DNA from: Haliotis asinina
Taxonomy: Eukaryota > Mollusca > Gastropoda > Lepetellida > Haliotidae
Assembly (NCBI RefSeq): GCF_037392515.1
Contig: NC_090287.1
Span: forward strand, 14,435,001-14,499,000
Reading direction: 5' to 3'
DNA: 64,000 bases
This document shows, piece by piece, positions 62,504-64,000 of this stretch; position 1 is the stretch's first letter, and each line of letters begins with the position of its first letter. The position numbers were made by a program, and so were the translations under genes. A model generated the notes under the pieces. The model saw nothing but the letters and a program-made list of their open reading frames with translations, was not told the origin of the DNA and searched no databases.

Positions 62504-64000
62504 TTAAACACATGGCCAAAAGATTGTTGATCTTAAGGAATTTCAAACCAAGAAGCAGCAAGAACATTTTCCTACAATGTACTTATGTGTTTATACTGTA
62601 TGACTGACTGCAAATACTAGACACTAGTGCCAACATGACTTCTGTCTGGATCAGATGTTGCATTGTCCTGTTACATGATTCTCCACAATACAAATAACAT
62701 AGTTTAGACCTATCAGTCAGGCAAGTAATCCTTCCATGGAGGTACTCCTGGTTAAGACTACATAAGATTAAACACTAGTCACAACATATACATACCCATG
62801 ACTCAGGAATCCATAAGAGTTAATGTAGACTGTTCAATAAATACCAACAGGCTTCCCTGGCTACAAAGATTCAGTGAGTATGATAAATATTCAACGTCTG
62901 ATGTAAAAACTCTTGATGACCTTACTCCTGTTGCGAACATCGTCTTGAAGCAACAGCCTCTCATTTCTGTCTGAGGGCATGATAATGTGACAGTACTACA
63001 AAGGTGTCAAGATTGCTATCCCAAGGGATAATACATGCATCTTCATCCAAAATGAACCCTGATGATGAACCGACACAGCAGATCCTACACTTCCCTCATC
63101 ACGCTCCTGACAGTGATTCCGATTATGTATCAATTGTCTTTCATCTCAGTTCAATGTAATCTTTACTACCTGCACAAATCACTGGCTTTGTCACTTCTGA
63201 TAAAGAAGTATTGATTGCGTGGCTTACATTCCCAGTAATTACGCCACACGACAAACTCCAGCACAGTATCTTGTAACATGTCTCAGACAGAATCAGTCTC
63301 TTGTTCTTCATCCCACAGATCATCATCAGCAGGAGCTATTAGCTACATACCAGTGCACATTCCTTGGGATAAAAGTCTAGACGAAGCTTTGTTCTGCCGT
63401 CATCAACAGTGATGGGGATTTCCCTCAAGAACATTAATGGTATATGGGGCATCTATTGCTCTTTAAATGTCCCACCTGGAAACAGGGTTGTTGTTAATTA
63501 GTGATACTTTCCACTCTGAAATTATTTGCTCCTTTTTGATAATACTTCATGCCAGTGAGGTTTGCTGATTACCAAAAATGGCTGTATTTATTATCTTCAA
63601 TATTTTCCCATTTCTATCATGACGTTCAACAATGGTTGATTCTGGTTAGATAAAATGACGTCCCAATTTTACAGTTGAAACCTCTATTAAACAAAGCCTT
63701 TCTCCACAAAAATGTGAGAGGATACATTGATAGCCTACATATCAATACACTGAAAATGGTTCACAATTAGACATACAATATCATATTTGCTATGGAAATC
63801 TTTGGCACTCACATCCAAGAGTTTAACCCTATAGCCTGTTTGCAGTTAAAATATACTGATAAATGTCACTAAAAAAAGAAAGTTAATAGAACAAAATGAA
63901 ATTAAGACTGCAAATCCTCATAACTTTTTACCTTGCTAAATGAAATTATAAATCTCAGAATTTCATGAAAATTTTACTCAGAAATGTTCTTTTGGCAAGG

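Larger units (their letters stand above)
60535..64000. other. Upstream flank of TMEM63
   Basis: Contains the second duplication copy and a dispersed repeat, but no coding exon that I can support. Non-coding 5' exons of TMEM63 and its promoter should lie here or beyond the right edge. Confidence 0.5.

Overview
The window is nuclear DNA from an animal, most likely a gastropod mollusc close to abalone (Haliotis). The placement is inferred from short exons in long AT-rich introns with GT-AG borders, and from at least eight copies of one short interspersed repeat ending in ACTC-rich tails, which I associate with abalone. All exon coordinates below were read by eye and checked by codon phase and by similarity to remembered human homologues.

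Four protein genes can be rebuilt. (1) NOP53 (ribosome biogenesis), + strand: eleven exons from 1937 to 17439, with the N-terminal exons missing, probably off the left edge. (2) MOCS3/UBA4 (adenylyltransferase and sulfurtransferase), - strand: twelve exons from 29837 down to 18355, giving a complete 452-residue protein. (3) A divergent, intron-containing histone H3-like gene, + strand, 30112-30954, 147 residues. (4) A TMEM63 (OSCA/TMEM63 mechanosensitive channel) gene, - strand: 21 coding exons from 60493 down to 36253, a complete 767-residue protein. NOP53 and MOCS3 are tail to tail. MOCS3 and the H3-like gene are head to head over 274 bp holding a perfect CRE and an E-box. The H3-like gene and TMEM63 converge. 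The four genes have no shared pathway; two are housekeeping, one is chromatin and one is membrane.

Most of the unusual content is in the introns. One NOP53 intron is almost wholly an 8.05-kb element with 23-bp perfect terminal inverted repeats (7159-15208). It holds about twelve 249-bp tandem units that each carry a terminal-repeat-like motif, a duplicated interior, and a nested 593-bp element with ~100-bp inverted repeats and a 10-bp target duplication. MOCS3 intron 4 holds about 36 copies of a 39-bp minisatellite that is open in long frames on both strands, and the same intron appears to start with GG instead of GT. Other introns and flanks carry tRNA-derived and 5S-like short retroelements, foldback elements, a broken Tc1/mariner transposase and a ~0.5-kb duplicated block around TMEM63 exon 1.

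Intergenic stretches (1-1936, 17440-18354, 30955-36252, 60535-64000) show no further convincing coding exons. No CRISPR array, rRNA gene or functional tRNA gene was seen.
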